This document shows positions 1-8,920 of a DNA stretch of 64,000 nt, piece after piece. The stretch's first letter is position 1. Each line of letters opens with the position of its first letter. This DNA comes from Limnohabitans sp. Jir61 (GTDB lineage Bacteria; Pseudomonadota; Gammaproteobacteria; Burkholderiales; Burkholderiaceae_C): positions 186,001-250,000 of the forward strand of contig NZ_NESD01000004.1 in the NCBI RefSeq assembly GCF_003063545.1. The letters are read 5' to 3'. The notes below the pieces were generated by a model. That model was not told where the DNA came from, did not search any database, and saw only the letters and a program-made list of their open reading frames with translations. The position numbers and the translations under genes were made by a program.

Positions 1-242
1 TGTTTGCGATGACCTTGAATGCATCGTTATCTTTCTTGCAAACAAAACCCTTGTGGCTCTCAGCATTGGCTGGGCTGGTGTTTGGGCCGCTGACCTACTA
101 TGCTGGTGCGCAACTGGGTGCCGCCTACTTTGACGGCTCCTTCATTCACACCGCAGCACTCGCATTGGTTTGGATGATTGCACTGCCCTTCTTGGTCTAC
201 ATGGCCCAACAACTCTTCACACACACCAAAGGTCAACCATGA
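1..242 (+). CDS. DUF2878 family membrane protein, C-terminal part (partial)
   Basis: The reading frame is open from the left edge, so only the last 79 or so residues are present and the true start lies outside the window. Two hydrophobic stretches separated by a short loop (around LSALAGLVFGPLTYYAG and LALVWMIALPFLVY) look like the last two membrane helices of a small inner-membrane protein. The DUF2878 assignment rests on these helices and on the context: DUF2878, DUF3833, DUF2256 and an iron-sulfur photolyase form a recurring proteobacterial cluster. Its stop overlaps the next start by four bases (ATGA), which indicates translational coupling. Function unknown. Confidence 0.6.
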   Translation, partial: FAMTLNASLSFLQTKPLWLSALAGLVFGPLTYYAGAQLGAAYFDGSFIHTAALALVWMIALPFLVYMAQQLFTHTKGQP

Positions 243-787
243 TGAACCGTCGAATGCTTTTACTCAGCGGCATGGCCAGCACGGCAATGGCTGCCAATTT
301 GAGTGGCTGTGCCAGTCCAACCGTTGAGGACTATGCAGGCCAAAAACCCGCGCTCGACTTGCGCACCTACTTCAATGGTGTGGTCGATGCTTGGGGCATC
401 TTCACTGACCGCAACGGCAAAGTGGTGAAGCGTTTTACTGTGGAGATGAAATGCCAATGGCAAAACGACCAAGGCATCTTGGACGAAGACTTTGTCTACT
501 CTGACGGAACTAAAGAAAAGCGCATCTGGAAACTCACTGACAAAGGTAACGGTAACTATGTGGGCACTGCAGGCGATGTGGTGGGCACGGCTGAAGGTCA
601 AACCAAAGGCAATGCATTCAACTGGCGATACACCCTCGCACTGCCCGTCGACGGCAGCATCCTCAATGTTCAGATGGATGACTGGATGTATCTGATGAAT
701 GACCGCATGATGCTCAACAAAGCTCGCATGACCAAGCTGGGTGTGCATCTGGGCGATGTCACCTTGTCGTTCACGCGCAGAGCTTAA
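239..787 (+). CDS. DUF3833 family lipoprotein
   Basis: A 182-residue protein with a short lipoprotein signal: two arginines at residues 4-5, a hydrophobic stretch, then the lipobox LSGC with the acylated cysteine at residue 24. The rest is a soluble beta-rich domain (YFNGVVDAWGIFTDRNGKVVKRF, then DWMYLMND near the end) matching the DUF3833 pattern. The ATG at 239 overlaps the previous stop; a second ATG follows at 242. I chose 239 because of the ATGA overlap. DUF3833 proteins regularly sit beside photolyase-type genes, but their biochemical role is not established. It probably sits in a membrane facing the periplasm. Confidence 0.8.
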   Translation: MMNRRMLLLSGMASTAMAANLSGCASPTVEDYAGQKPALDLRTYFNGVVDAWGIFTDRNGKVVKRFTVEMKCQWQNDQGILDEDFVYSDGTKEKRIWKLTDKGNGNYVGTAGDVVGTAEGQTKGNAFNWRYTLALPVDGSILNVQMDDWMYLMNDRMMLNKARMTKLGVHLGDVTLSFTRRA

Positions 788-811
788 ACGTCTTCACAAA
801 CTTTGCGCACC

Positions 812-976
812 ATGAGCAACACCAAAACATTCAAAGGCAACAAACAGAGCCTGCCTAGCAAACCCTGCAAAGCGTGTGGGCGGGACATGACGTGGCGCAA
901 AGCTTGGGCGAAGAATTGGGATCAGGTCCTGTACTGTTCAGATGCGTGCCGCAAAAACAAAGCTGGGCTGGCATAA
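812..976 (+). CDS. DUF2256 small zinc-ribbon-like protein
   Basis: A 54-residue reading frame starting at ATG 812 and ending in TAA at 974-976. It has the DUF2256 hallmarks: a lysine-rich N-terminus, LPSKPCKACGRDMTWRKAW, then VLYCSDACRKNK, giving two CxxC/CxxxC pairs suited to bind one zinc ion. DUF2256 proteins are typically 40-60 residues long and are commonly encoded directly before an iron-sulfur photolyase, as here, with four bases between this stop and the photolyase ATG at 981. The function is unknown; the pairing suggests a role linked to the photolyase. It is easily missed because of its length. Confidence 0.85.
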   Translation: MSNTKTFKGNKQSLPSKPCKACGRDMTWRKAWAKNWDQVLYCSDACRKNKAGLA

Positions 977-980
977 AACC

Positions 981-2561
981 ATGCCCACCCCCAAACGCCT
1001 CATACTCATCCTTGGCGACCAACTCAACGATGATGCAACAGGACTGAGCGATTTCAACGCCGAGCACGATACCCTATGGATGGCCGAGGTAACGGAAGAG
1101 TCCACACACATCCCATCATCGAAACAACGCACCACTGTTTTCTTAAGTGCCATGCGGCACTTTGCTGAGCAACTCAAAGCGCGCGGTTGGCCGCTGATTT
1201 ACAGCCAACTTGATGACCCGAACAACACAGGCACTTTGGCTGGTGAACTGAGCAAAGCCATTGCTCAAATACGACCTCAACAACTTGTCATGACAGCACC
1301 TGGGGACTGGCGAGTGTTGCAAAGTTTGCGCTCTGTGGCCAAGCAACATGATGTTCCGCTAGAGATTCGTGACGACACGCACTTTTTCAGTACTGTGCGC
1401 GACTTTGCAGATCATGCCAAAGACCGCAAGCAGTTGCGTTTGGAGTATTTCTACCGAGAGCTGCGCCAGAAAAATGGCATCTTGATGGAAGGCAAAAAAC
1501 CCATAGGCGGCCAATGGAACTTTGATGCTGACAACCGGGGTAGCTTTGGCAAACAAGGGCCCGGCATGTTGCCCCCACCCACACGCGTCGCACCCGATGC
1601 CATCACCCAAGACGTGATGCGTTTGGTCAACGACAAGCTGGCTCACCACCCCGGATCGATCGCGCAGTTTGGTTGGCCCGTCACGCGTGCACAAGCGCTG
1701 GTGGCCTTGGATGAATTCATCACACACCGCTTGCCCAGCTTTGGGCTTTACCAAGATGCGATGTGGGAAGGCGAAGTGTGGCTCTATCACTCGCAGCTTT
1801 CATGCGCTTTGAACTTGAAGCTGATCAACCCACGCGAGGTGTTGGCTGCGGCCGAGGCAGCGTTTCACAAGGGCCATGCCCCACTAGAAGCTGTCGAAGG
1901 TTTTGTGCGGCAAATCTTGGGTTGGCGTGAATACGTGCGTGGCATTTATTGGACGCACATGCCCGAGTACGCTGAGGGTAACGCCCAACAAGCGCACGAA
2001 CCGCTGCCCGAGTTTTACTGGACCGGCAACACCGACATGGCCTGCTTGCGCGATGCCATCACGCAAACCCTGCAACACGGCTATGCACACCACATTCAAC
2101 GCTTGATGGTGACCGGCCTTTACGCCTTGCTACTGGGCGTGGCGCCGAAACAAGTGCACCAGTGGTACTTGGGCGTGTATGCGGATGCGGTGGAATGGGT
2201 AGAGCTACCCAACACGCTCGGTATGAGCCAGTTCGCCGATGGCGGCCTGATGGCCAGCAAGCCCTATGTCGCCAGTGGCAAATACATCGACCGCATGAGC
2301 AACCATTGCAAAGGCTGCCGCTTCAACCCTGCCGAATCCACGGGCGAGACCGCCTGCCCGTTCACGACGCTGTATTGGGATTACCTAGGCCGACACGCCG
2401 ACATGCTGGCTAAAAACCCGCGCATGTTGATGCAACTGAAGAACCTCAACCGGCTCTCACCCGAACAGCGCGAAGCGATTACCACGCAAGCACAAACACA
2501 TCGTGCACAACTTCATGCCCATAAAAAAGCCCCCCAAGCCTTGCGGCTTGAAGGGCTCTGA
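981..2561 (+). CDS. Iron-sulfur bacterial cryptochrome/photolyase (FeS-BCP class)
   Basis: A 526-residue flavoprotein of the FeS-BCP group (Agrobacterium PhrB, Rhodobacter CryB), which repairs (6-4) photoproducts or senses light. The N-terminal Rossmann-type antenna domain begins RLILILGDQLNDD; the C-terminal FAD domain contains the HHIQRLMVTG and GLMASKPYVASG segments. Four cysteines at residues 355, 443, 446 and 459 have exactly the 88/3/13 spacing of the [4Fe-4S] ligands in PhrB. I chose ATG 981 over an in-frame ATG at 942, which would overlap the DUF2256 gene. It is the last gene of the photolyase cluster. Repair versus signalling cannot be told from sequence alone. Confidence 0.92.
   Translation: MPTPKRLILILGDQLNDDATGLSDFNAEHDTLWMAEVTEESTHIPSSKQRTTVFLSAMRHFAEQLKARGWPLIYSQLDDPNNTGTLAGELSKAIAQIRPQQLVMTAPGDWRVLQSLRSVAKQHDVPLEIRDDTHFFSTVRDFADHAKDRKQLRLEYFYRELRQKNGILMEGKKPIGGQWNFDADNRGSFGKQGPGMLPPPTRVAPDAITQDVMRLVNDKLAHHPGSIAQFGWPVTRAQALVALDEFITHRLPSFGLYQDAMWEGEVWLYHSQLSCALNLKLINPREVLAAAEAAFHKGHAPLEAVEGFVRQILGWREYVRGIYWTHMPEYAEGNAQQAHEPLPEFYWTGNTDMACLRDAITQTLQHGYAHHIQRLMVTGLYALLLGVAPKQVHQWYLGVYADAVEWVELPNTLGMSQFADGGLMASKPYVASGKYIDRMSNHCKGCRFNPAESTGETACPFTTLYWDYLGRHADMLAKNPRMLMQLKNLNRLSPEQREAITTQAQTHRAQLHAHKKAPQALRLEGL
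2523..2556 (-). terminator. Rho-independent terminator of icd, inside the photolyase 3' coding end
   Basis: Read on the minus strand this is a 13-pair stem (with two G-U pairs) closed by a GCAA tetraloop and followed by TTTTTT. It lies 27 bases beyond the icd stop, so it is the terminator of icd, although on the plus strand the same bases encode the last residues of the photolyase. Confidence 0.8.
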
Positions 2562-2582
2562 GTCGTCAAGCGACTGGAAGGC

Positions 2583-4814
2583 TTAGACGCTAGCCAATGC
2601 TGCGTTGAACGTGGCGCTTGGACGCATCACAGCTTCGAGCTTCTTGGCATCTGGCAGGTAGTAACCGCCGATGTCCACTGGCTTGCCTTGAACGGCATTG
2701 AGCTCGTCCACGATCTTCTTCTCGTTCTCAGTCAAACTCTTAGCCAAAGGAGCGAACTTGGCAGCCAAGTCTTTGTCTTCGGTTTGCGCTGCCAACTCTT
2801 GGGCCCAGTACATGGCCAAGTAGAACTGGCTGCCACGGTTGTCGAGCTGACCTGTTTTGGGCGATGGGTTTTTGTTGGTGTCCAACAATTTGCCGGTCGC
2901 TGCATCCAAAGTCTTAGCTAACACCACCGCTTTGGCGTTGTTGTTTTTCAAGCCCATGTCTTCGAATGACACAGCCAAGGCCAAGAACTCACCCAGTGAA
3001 TCCCAACGCAAGTGGTTTTCTTCCACCAACTGTTGCACGTGCTTAGGTGCAGAACCGCCCGCGCCAGTTTCGTACATGCCGCCACCGGCCATCAAAGGCA
3101 CCACAGACAACATCTTGGCCGAGGTACCCAACTCCATGATCGGGAACAAATCGGTCAAGTAGTCGCGCAAGATGTTGCCTGTTGCGCTGATGGTGTCCAA
3201 ACCGCGCACCACGCGCTCGAGGGTGTAACGCATCGCACGCACTTGGCTCATGATTTGGATGTCCAAACCATTGATGTCGTGCTCGTGCAAGTACATCTTC
3301 ACTTTGCGGATCAATTGGGCTTCGTGTGGACGGTAAGAGTCCAACCAGAACACCACGGGCATGCCAGAGTTGCGGGCACGTGTCACAGCCAATTTCACCC
3401 AATCGCGGATGGCGGCGTCTTTCACTTGGCACATGCGCCAGATGTCGCCAGCTTCCACGTCTTGGCTGAGCAAGACTTCGCCTGTCTCCAGGTCGGTGAT
3501 GTTGGCCACGCCGTCTTCGGTGATTTCGAAAGTTTTGTCGTGTGAGCCGTATTCTTCAGCTTGCTGAGCCATCAAACCCACGTTAGGCACAGTGCCCATC
3601 GTTTTGGGATCGAAGTTGCCGTGCCACTTACAGAAGTTGATCATCTCTTGGTAGATACGGGCAAAAGTCGATTCGGGCATCACAGCCTTCACGTCTTTCA
3701 AGCGGCCATCAGCGCCCCACATCTTGCCGCCGTTGCGAATCATGGCGGGCATGGATGCATCGACGATCACATCGTTAGGTGAGTGGAAGTTGGTGATGCC
3801 TTTGGCAGAGTCAACCATGGCCAACTCTGGACGGTGCTCGTGGCAAGCATGCAAGTCACGCTTGATTTCGTCTTGTTGGCTTTGTGGCAACGCTGTGATC
3901 TTGCTGTACAGATCGGCCATGCCGTTGTTAACGTTCACACCGAGTTCTTTGAAAGTCTTGGCGTGTTTTTCGAACGCTTCTTTGTAGAAGATCTTGACGC
4001 AGTGGCCGAACACGATGGGGTGAGACACCTTCATCATGGTGGCTTTCACGTGCAAGGAGAACATCACGCCAGTTTTGTGTGCGTCTTCGATTTCCTTGGC
4101 GTAGAACTCTTCCAAGGCTTTCTTGCTCATGAACATGCTGTCGATGACTTCACGGTCGAGCAAAGAGACTTTTGGCTTCAACACCACGGCTTTGCCGCTC
4201 TTGGTGATGAGCTCCATCTTCACGTCACGGGCTTTGTCCAAGGTGATGGATTTTTCGCCGTGGTAGAAGTCGCCATGGTGCATGTGCGACACGTGTGAAC
4301 GAGAAGCTTGGCTCCACTCAGCCATGCTGTGTGGATTCTTGCGAGCGAACTCTTTCACAGCGCGAGGGGCGCGGCGGTCAGAGTTACCTTCGCGCAAAAC
4401 GGGGTTCACAGAGCTGCCGATGCACTTGCCGTAACGAGCCTTGATGGCTTTGTCTTCGTCAGTGGTTGGGGCTTCTGGGTAATCAGGCAATGCATAGCCT
4501 TTGGCTTGCAATTCTTTGATGGCGGCTGTCAGCTGGCCCACAGAGGCGCTGATGTTTGGCAACTTGATGATGTTGGCTTCTGGCTTCAAAGTCAGTTTGC
4601 CCAATTCAGACAGGTTGTGCGTCACACGTTGGGCTTCGGGCAACATGTCCGAGAACTCACCCAAGATACGGGCAGCCACAGAGATATCGCTAGACACCAC
4701 GTCAATGCCAGCTGGAGCAGCAAATGTACGGATGATGGGCAGGAACGAAGCTGTTGCCAACAAGGGGGCTTCGTCAGTCAGGGTGTAAACGATTTGGGAT
4801 TTTTCAGCAGCCAT
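2583..4814 (-). CDS. icd: Isocitrate dehydrogenase (NADP+), monomeric type
   Basis: A 743-residue protein, the standard length of the monomeric NADP-dependent isocitrate dehydrogenase (IDH-II), which converts isocitrate to 2-oxoglutarate with CO2 release in the cytoplasmic TCA cycle. It begins [13 protein letters not shown] and contains the family blocks [46 protein letters not shown] and [14 protein letters not shown]. It is unrelated in sequence to the dimeric type. The gene stands alone, convergent with the photolyase gene and divergent from the sulfur operon. A 12-bp palindrome lies upstream at 4876-4887. No frameshift or truncation is visible. Confidence 0.97.
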   Translation of the reverse strand: MAAEKSQIVYTLTDEAPLLATASFLPIIRTFAAPAGIDVVSSDISVAARILGEFSDMLPEAQRVTHNLSELGKLTLKPEANIIKLPNISASVGQLTAAIKELQAKGYALPDYPEAPTTDEDKAIKARYGKCIGSSVNPVLREGNSDRRAPRAVKEFARKNPHSMAEWSQASRSHVSHMHHGDFYHGEKSITLDKARDVKMELITKSGKAVVLKPKVSLLDREVIDSMFMSKKALEEFYAKEIEDAHKTGVMFSLHVKATMMKVSHPIVFGHCVKIFYKEAFEKHAKTFKELGVNVNNGMADLYSKITALPQSQQDEIKRDLHACHEHRPELAMVDSAKGITNFHSPNDVIVDASMPAMIRNGGKMWGADGRLKDVKAVMPESTFARIYQEMINFCKWHGNFDPKTMGTVPNVGLMAQQAEEYGSHDKTFEITEDGVANITDLETGEVLLSQDVEAGDIWRMCQVKDAAIRDWVKLAVTRARNSGMPVVFWLDSYRPHEAQLIRKVKMYLHEHDINGLDIQIMSQVRAMRYTLERVVRGLDTISATGNILRDYLTDLFPIMELGTSAKMLSVVPLMAGGGMYETGAGGSAPKHVQQLVEENHLRWDSLGEFLALAVSFEDMGLKNNNAKAVVLAKTLDAATGKLLDTNKNPSPKTGQLDNRGSQFYLAMYWAQELAAQTEDKDLAAKFAPLAKSLTENEKKIVDELNAVQGKPVDIGGYYLPDAKKLEAVMRPSATFNAALASV

Positions 4815-4875
4815 TGCTCGGTCTCATTCTTTATTTGGATAGGGTGAAAGAAATACTGTTTTCTTGAGTTTTGCG

Positions 4876-4887
4876 GCGGTTAACCGC
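4876..4887. promoter_or_regulatory. 12-bp palindrome upstream of icd (putative operator)
   Basis: GCGGTTAACCGC is a perfect palindrome about 60 bases before the icd start. It is flanked by looser TTGAG/CTCAA and TTTTG/CAAAA inverted matches, so the dyad may extend further. I cannot assign a regulator. Confidence 0.4.
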
Positions 4888-4980
4888 TGGCTCAAAAGCC
4901 AACATTATCCACACCACTTTAGCCGACCCGCCCCTGCGCTTTGCTTACGACCCAGGCCTGAGAAAAACCCTTATTCCAAT

Positions 4981-5022
4981 TTGGCATATATGTAGAACAA
5001 ACAAATCGTTTGTTTTGGCATA
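4981..5022 (+). promoter_or_regulatory. Putative regulator-binding region of the sulfur assimilation operon
   Basis: Two direct copies of TTGGCATA (4981-4988 and 5015-5022) flank a 7-bp inverted repeat, AACAAAC-N5-GTTTGTT (4996-5014). It lies 22 bases before the first gene of the operon. LysR-type regulators such as CysB control this pathway in proteobacteria; assigning this site to CysB is inference only. Confidence 0.45.
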
Positions 5023-5044
5023 AAGAACACCTACAGTCCACGCC

Positions 5045-5836
5045 ATGCAAGATTTTGGTTTCGTATTCGCGGGTTTCTTTGTGGGCTTGGTCGTCGGCTT
5101 GACCGGGGTCGGTGGCGGCTCACTGATGACGCCCATTTTGATTTTCTTCTTTGGCGTCAAGCCCTACATGGCCGTAGGCACCGATTTGCTGTTTGCCGCC
5201 TTCACCAAGGCAGGCGGCACGTTCAGCTTTGCGCGTCAACGCATCGTGCCTTGGCGTGTCGTCATTTCCTTGTGCGCTGGCAGCATCCCTGCGGCTGGGG
5301 CCACACTTTGGGTGTTGCACAACATTGGCCCGTCTGACGCTGCCGTGCAAAAGGTGATGACGCTCACCTTGGGCGTTGCCCTACTGCTGACCGCCAGCGC
5401 CATGCTGTTTAAGGTTATTCGCGGCAAACAAGCGCCGGTGGTGCTGGCCGAAGAAAACCTGTTTGAGGCCACCCAGCCCCGCCACTGGTCACTGCCTGTC
5501 TTGTTTGGGGCGGCCATTGGTATCTTGGTGACCCTCACCTCGGTGGGTGCAGGCGCCATTGGCGTGACGGTGCTTATGATCCTGTATCCCCAACTGCCTT
5601 TGTTACGCATCGTGGCAGCTGATATTGCGTATGCCGTGCCGCTGACCATGGTGGCGGGCTTGGGCCACGCCTCTTTGGGCTCGGTTGATTGGTCCTTGCT
5701 GGGCTTGTTGTTGACCGGCTCATTGCCCGGTATTTGGCTCGGTTCACGCCTGATGCACAAAACGCCTGAGCGCGTGATTCGTTCCATTCTTTCTGTGTTG
5801 CTGGCATGGGCTGGCAGCAAACTGGTTTTTGCTTAA
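5045..5836 (+). CDS. TauE/SafE family sulfite/sulfonate exporter-like permease
   Basis: A 263-residue integral membrane protein with about eight hydrophobic segments and the two TauE/SafE half-repeats: GFFVGLVVGLTGVGGGSLMTPIL near the N-terminus and GILVTLTSVGAGAIGVTVLM in the middle. The family exports sulfite, sulfoacetate and related anions, although some members transport other organic anions. Here it is the first gene of the sulfate-reduction operon, 21 bases upstream of the sulfite reductase gene. That makes relief of sulfite toxicity or transport of an oxidised sulfur anion the most plausible role. Substrate and direction cannot be read from the sequence. Confidence 0.85.
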   Translation: MQDFGFVFAGFFVGLVVGLTGVGGGSLMTPILIFFFGVKPYMAVGTDLLFAAFTKAGGTFSFARQRIVPWRVVISLCAGSIPAAGATLWVLHNIGPSDAAVQKVMTLTLGVALLLTASAMLFKVIRGKQAPVVLAEENLFEATQPRHWSLPVLFGAAIGILVTLTSVGAGAIGVTVLMILYPQLPLLRIVAADIAYAVPLTMVAGLGHASLGSVDWSLLGLLLTGSLPGIWLGSRLMHKTPERVIRSILSVLLAWAGSKLVFA

Positions 5837-5857
5837 TTTTTTAGCTTGAGTATTTAG

Positions 5858-7657
5858 ATGTACCAATACACTCCCTTCGATTCAGAATTCGTCAAAGCCC
5901 GTTCCGCTCAGTACCGCGATCAGCTCGAACGCAATTTGGCTGGCAAATTGGGCGATGACGAGTTCCGCCCCTTGCGTTTGCAAAACGGCTGGTATGTCCA
6001 ACGTTACGCCCCTATGTTGCGCGTGGCTGTGCCCTACGGCGAATTGAATAGCGCACAACTGCGCGTTTTGTCACAAATCGCGCGCGACTACGACACGCCC
6101 AAGCCTGAGGTGCTCGCCACGGCACAAACCACCCAAGACAAGATCAGTGCCACGGCTGCAGTTCCAATTGATGCTCCCAAGCTTGTGACGAATTGCGGCC
6201 ACTTCACCACCCGTCAAAACGTGCAGTTCAACTGGATTCCACTTGAAAAAAGTGCTGACGTGATGGACTTGTTGGCCAGCGTCAACCTGCACGGCATTCA
6301 AACCAGCGGCAACTGCATTCGCAACATCACCAGCGACGAACGCGCCGGCATTGCGGTGGACGAAGACGTCGACCCACGCCCTTACGCCGAAATGCTGCGC
6401 CAGTGGAGCACCTTGCACCCCGAGTTTGCTTACCTGCCTCGCAAATTCAAAATCGCCATCACTGGGGCAACTGAAGACCGCGCAGCCATCGAGTGGCACG
6501 ACATTGGCCTGCGTTTGCTGCGTGATGACGAAGGCCAAGTAGGCTTCAAGATTTACGTGGGCGGCGGCATGGGCAGAACGCCCATGACAGGCCAAGTGAT
6601 TCGTGAGTTCTTGCCATGGAACCACATCATCAACTACCTCGAAGCTGTGGTGCGTGTGTACAACAACTGGGGTCGTCGCGACAACATCTACAAAGCGCGT
6701 ATCAAAATTTTGGTCAAGGCCGAAGGCCAACGCTACTTTGACGAAGTCAACGAAGAGTTTGACCGCATCTTGGAAAGCGGTGCACACCACACCATCCCGC
6801 AAACTGAACTCGACCGCGTGAGTGCCTGCTTTGTGTCGCCACCTGTAGACGTGGTGTCTGATGAAGCCCAAGAAAAAGCCGAACAAGCCTTATTGGCACA
6901 AGCCAAGGCCGACAAAGAATTCACCCGTTGGTTGCAACAAAACGTGACCAGCCACCAGAACCCTGGCCTGCGCGTGGTCACCCTGTCGTTCAAACGTTTG
7001 GGCCAAGCCCCGGGCGATGCAACTGCCGACCAACTGGCGATTGCCGCTGACTTGGCCGAGAAATTCAGCTCAGGCGAAGTGCGCGTGAACCACGACCAAA
7101 ACTTGGTGTTGCCTTGGGTGCGCATTGACCAATTGGCTGAGCTGTACCAAGCCGCCAAAGCCGCAGGCTTTGCCCGTGCCAATGTGCATTTGTTAACCGA
7201 CATGATCGCCTGCCCCGGCGGCGACTACTGCGCGTTGGCCAATGCTCGTTCGTTGCCCATCGCTGCTGCTATCACCGAGCGTTACCAAGACCTCGACGAG
7301 TTGTTTGACTTGGGCGAGATTGACTTACACATCAGCGGTTGCATCAACTCTTGCGGCCACCACCACAGCGGCCACATCGGCATCTTGGGCGTGGATAAAG
7401 ACGGCCAAGAGTGGTACCAAGTCACCCTCGGTGGCTCGGACGGTTCATTCTTGAGCGGTCCATCCAAAGCTGGCAAAGTGGTTGGCCCATCGTTCGCAGC
7501 CGCCGAAGTGGTGGACGTGGTGGAAGCCGTGCTGGACACCTACCGCGACAAGCGCGAAGGCCACGAGACCTTTGCACGCACGCTGAACCGCGTGGGCTTT
7601 GATGTCTTCAAAGCCGCGGCCAATTCGGCCCGTAACACCACCGCACGTGCTGCCTAA
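5858..7657 (+). CDS. cysI: Assimilatory sulfite reductase hemoprotein (nitrite/sulfite reductase family)
   Basis: A 599-residue protein with the two-fold ferredoxin-like/siroheme architecture. The coupled [4Fe-4S]-siroheme site is formed by C452-x5-C458 (IACPGGDYCALA) and C495-x3-C499 (SGCINSCGHHH), the invariant pattern of this family. The N-terminal repeat carries NVQFNWIPL and TSGNCIRNITSDE. It reduces sulfite to sulfide by six electrons in the cytoplasm. Its position between TauE and DUF934-cysH-cysD-cysN identifies sulfite rather than nitrite as the substrate. No separate flavoprotein subunit (cysJ) is present here; the electron donor may be a ferredoxin or an as yet unseen partner. Confidence 0.93.
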   Translation: MYQYTPFDSEFVKARSAQYRDQLERNLAGKLGDDEFRPLRLQNGWYVQRYAPMLRVAVPYGELNSAQLRVLSQIARDYDTPKPEVLATAQTTQDKISATAAVPIDAPKLVTNCGHFTTRQNVQFNWIPLEKSADVMDLLASVNLHGIQTSGNCIRNITSDERAGIAVDEDVDPRPYAEMLRQWSTLHPEFAYLPRKFKIAITGATEDRAAIEWHDIGLRLLRDDEGQVGFKIYVGGGMGRTPMTGQVIREFLPWNHIINYLEAVVRVYNNWGRRDNIYKARIKILVKAEGQRYFDEVNEEFDRILESGAHHTIPQTELDRVSACFVSPPVDVVSDEAQEKAEQALLAQAKADKEFTRWLQQNVTSHQNPGLRVVTLSFKRLGQAPGDATADQLAIAADLAEKFSSGEVRVNHDQNLVLPWVRIDQLAELYQAAKAAGFARANVHLLTDMIACPGGDYCALANARSLPIAAAITERYQDLDELFDLGEIDLHISGCINSCGHHHSGHIGILGVDKDGQEWYQVTLGGSDGSFLSGPSKAGKVVGPSFAAAEVVDVVEAVLDTYRDKREGHETFARTLNRVGFDVFKAAANSARNTTARAA

Positions 7658-7682
7658 GCCAGAACCCGATACGAGAAGAACC

Positions 7683-8054
7683 ATGAGCCTGCAAATCATC
7701 ACCCAACACACATCCGACGGCACCAACGCACGCGCTTTGGCCAACGACGTGGACGTGCAAACCCTCGACCTCGAAGGCTTGGAGCGCATCGATCTGAACT
7801 TCCCCAAGTTCACCGATGGCCGCGCTTTCAGCCAAGCTTTTGTGCTGCGCCGCCGTGGCTTTAGCGGCGACATCCGCGCCCACGGCGATGTGTTGATTGA
7901 CCAACTGCTGCAGATGCAACGCAGTGGTTTCTCAAGTGCCGTGCTGCGTGACGACCAAGACGCCGCACACGGCGAAAAACTGTTGACGCACTACAAAGCT
8001 TTCTACCAAGGCGATGCCGTCACCGCAGAACCCAAATTTGCCCGCGTGGGCTAA
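7683..8054 (+). CDS. DUF934 protein, sulfite-reductase-associated
   Basis: A 123-residue protein (TLDLEGLERIDLNFPKFTDGRAFSQA, VLRRRGFSGDIRAHGDVLIDQL) of the DUF934 family, which in beta- and alphaproteobacteria is nearly always encoded between cysI and cysH. I chose ATG 7683, 25 bases after the cysI stop, over an in-frame start inside cysI. DUF934 proteins are presumed accessory factors of assimilatory sulfite reduction, but no activity can be assigned from sequence. No signal peptide or membrane segment is seen, so it is probably cytoplasmic. Confidence 0.9.
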   Translation: MSLQIITQHTSDGTNARALANDVDVQTLDLEGLERIDLNFPKFTDGRAFSQAFVLRRRGFSGDIRAHGDVLIDQLLQMQRSGFSSAVLRDDQDAAHGEKLLTHYKAFYQGDAVTAEPKFARVG

Positions 8055-8067
8055 GCAGGCAAGCATC

Positions 8068-8832
8068 ATGAGCACCAGTTCATTCCTATCTGCCAACGGC
8101 CAATCCAAGGCCACCACCTTGAATGCCCGCGCCAGCGATGACTTCGCAGCCAAGCTGTCTGAAACTCAAGCCTTGCTGCAACGCGCAGCGGCAGACTTCA
8201 CGCCTGTCACCCAAGCCTCTAGCCTTGGCGCTGAGGACGTGGTGATCACCCACCTCATCAACAGCTTGAAGCTCAACATTCCTGTGTTCGTGCTCGAAAC
8301 CGGCGCACTGCACACCGAGACTTTGGCTTTGCTCGAACGCACCGAGGCCACCTCACGCGCCCCCATCCACGTGTATCGCCCTGCGCATGAATCGGTCATC
8401 CAGTTTGTGCGCACCGAAGGCCAAGACGCGATGTACAAAAGCATCGAGCTGCGCAAAGCATGCTGCGGCATTCGCAAGATGGAACCGCTCGCCCGCGCCC
8501 TCAAAGGTCAACGCGCTTGGATCACCGGTTTGCGCCAAGAGCAATCCACTGCTCGCGCTGATGTGCCGTTGCAAGATGACAGCGAAGTGGCCACCAAAAA
8601 CTTAAGCAAGTTCACCCCCTTGGCCAAGTGGACCTGGGGCGATGTGTGGCACTACATCGCCACCAACCACGTGGACTACAACCCACTGCACGACCAGTTT
8701 TTTCCCAGCGTGGGCTGTGCCCCTTGCACACGCGCCATCAGCTTGGGCGAAGAGTTCCGCGCGGGTCGCTGGTGGTGGGAAAGCAGCGACCTGAAAGAGT
8801 GCGGTTTGCATGTCAAACCGCACGGCGAGTGA
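8068..8832 (+). CDS. cysH: Adenylylsulfate (APS/PAPS) reductase
   Basis: A 254-residue thioredoxin-dependent reductase that makes sulfite from adenylylsulfate. It carries the [4Fe-4S] ligands C132-C133 (KACCGIRK) and C217-x2-C220 (GCAPC), which mark the APS-reducing subgroup rather than the clusterless PAPS reductases of enterobacteria. The catalytic C245 lies in the C-terminal ECGLH tail. SSLGAEDVVITHL matches the nucleotide-binding start of the fold. ATG 8068 follows the DUF934 stop by 13 bases. No cysC kinase gene is present, consistent with direct use of APS. Confidence 0.94.
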   Translation: MSTSSFLSANGQSKATTLNARASDDFAAKLSETQALLQRAAADFTPVTQASSLGAEDVVITHLINSLKLNIPVFVLETGALHTETLALLERTEATSRAPIHVYRPAHESVIQFVRTEGQDAMYKSIELRKACCGIRKMEPLARALKGQRAWITGLRQEQSTARADVPLQDDSEVATKNLSKFTPLAKWTWGDVWHYIATNHVDYNPLHDQFFPSVGCAPCTRAISLGEEFRAGRWWWESSDLKECGLHVKPHGE

Positions 8833-8844
8833 TAGCTCGCGAGT

Positions 8845-8888
8845 CACTGCTTCAGTGCAGGTTCATTTCGCTGAAAGCGAAGTGAACC
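8845..8888 (+). other. Two tandem stem-loops between cysH and cysD
   Basis: A small hairpin CACTG-CTT-CAGTG (8845-8857) is followed by a 13-pair hairpin (8860-8872 with 8876-8888, one G-U pair, GAA loop). No T-run follows, so these are not ordinary terminators. They sit in the only sizeable gap (88 bases) of the operon and could stabilise or process the mRNA. Confidence 0.6.
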
Positions 8889-8920
8889 GGAACTAAGACG
8901 AATTGATTGAAGAAAAAATT

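Noticed and set aside
4905..4913. DnaA box TTATCCACA (also at 47060-47068) as part of an origin
   Set aside because: Two isolated 9-mers far apart, no dnaA/dnaN/parAB genes and no A+T-rich unwinding region.
6071..6886. 271-codon open frame antisense to cysI
   Set aside because: His/Val/Ala-rich translation without family features, lying fully opposite a well-conserved gene; an effect of codon bias.
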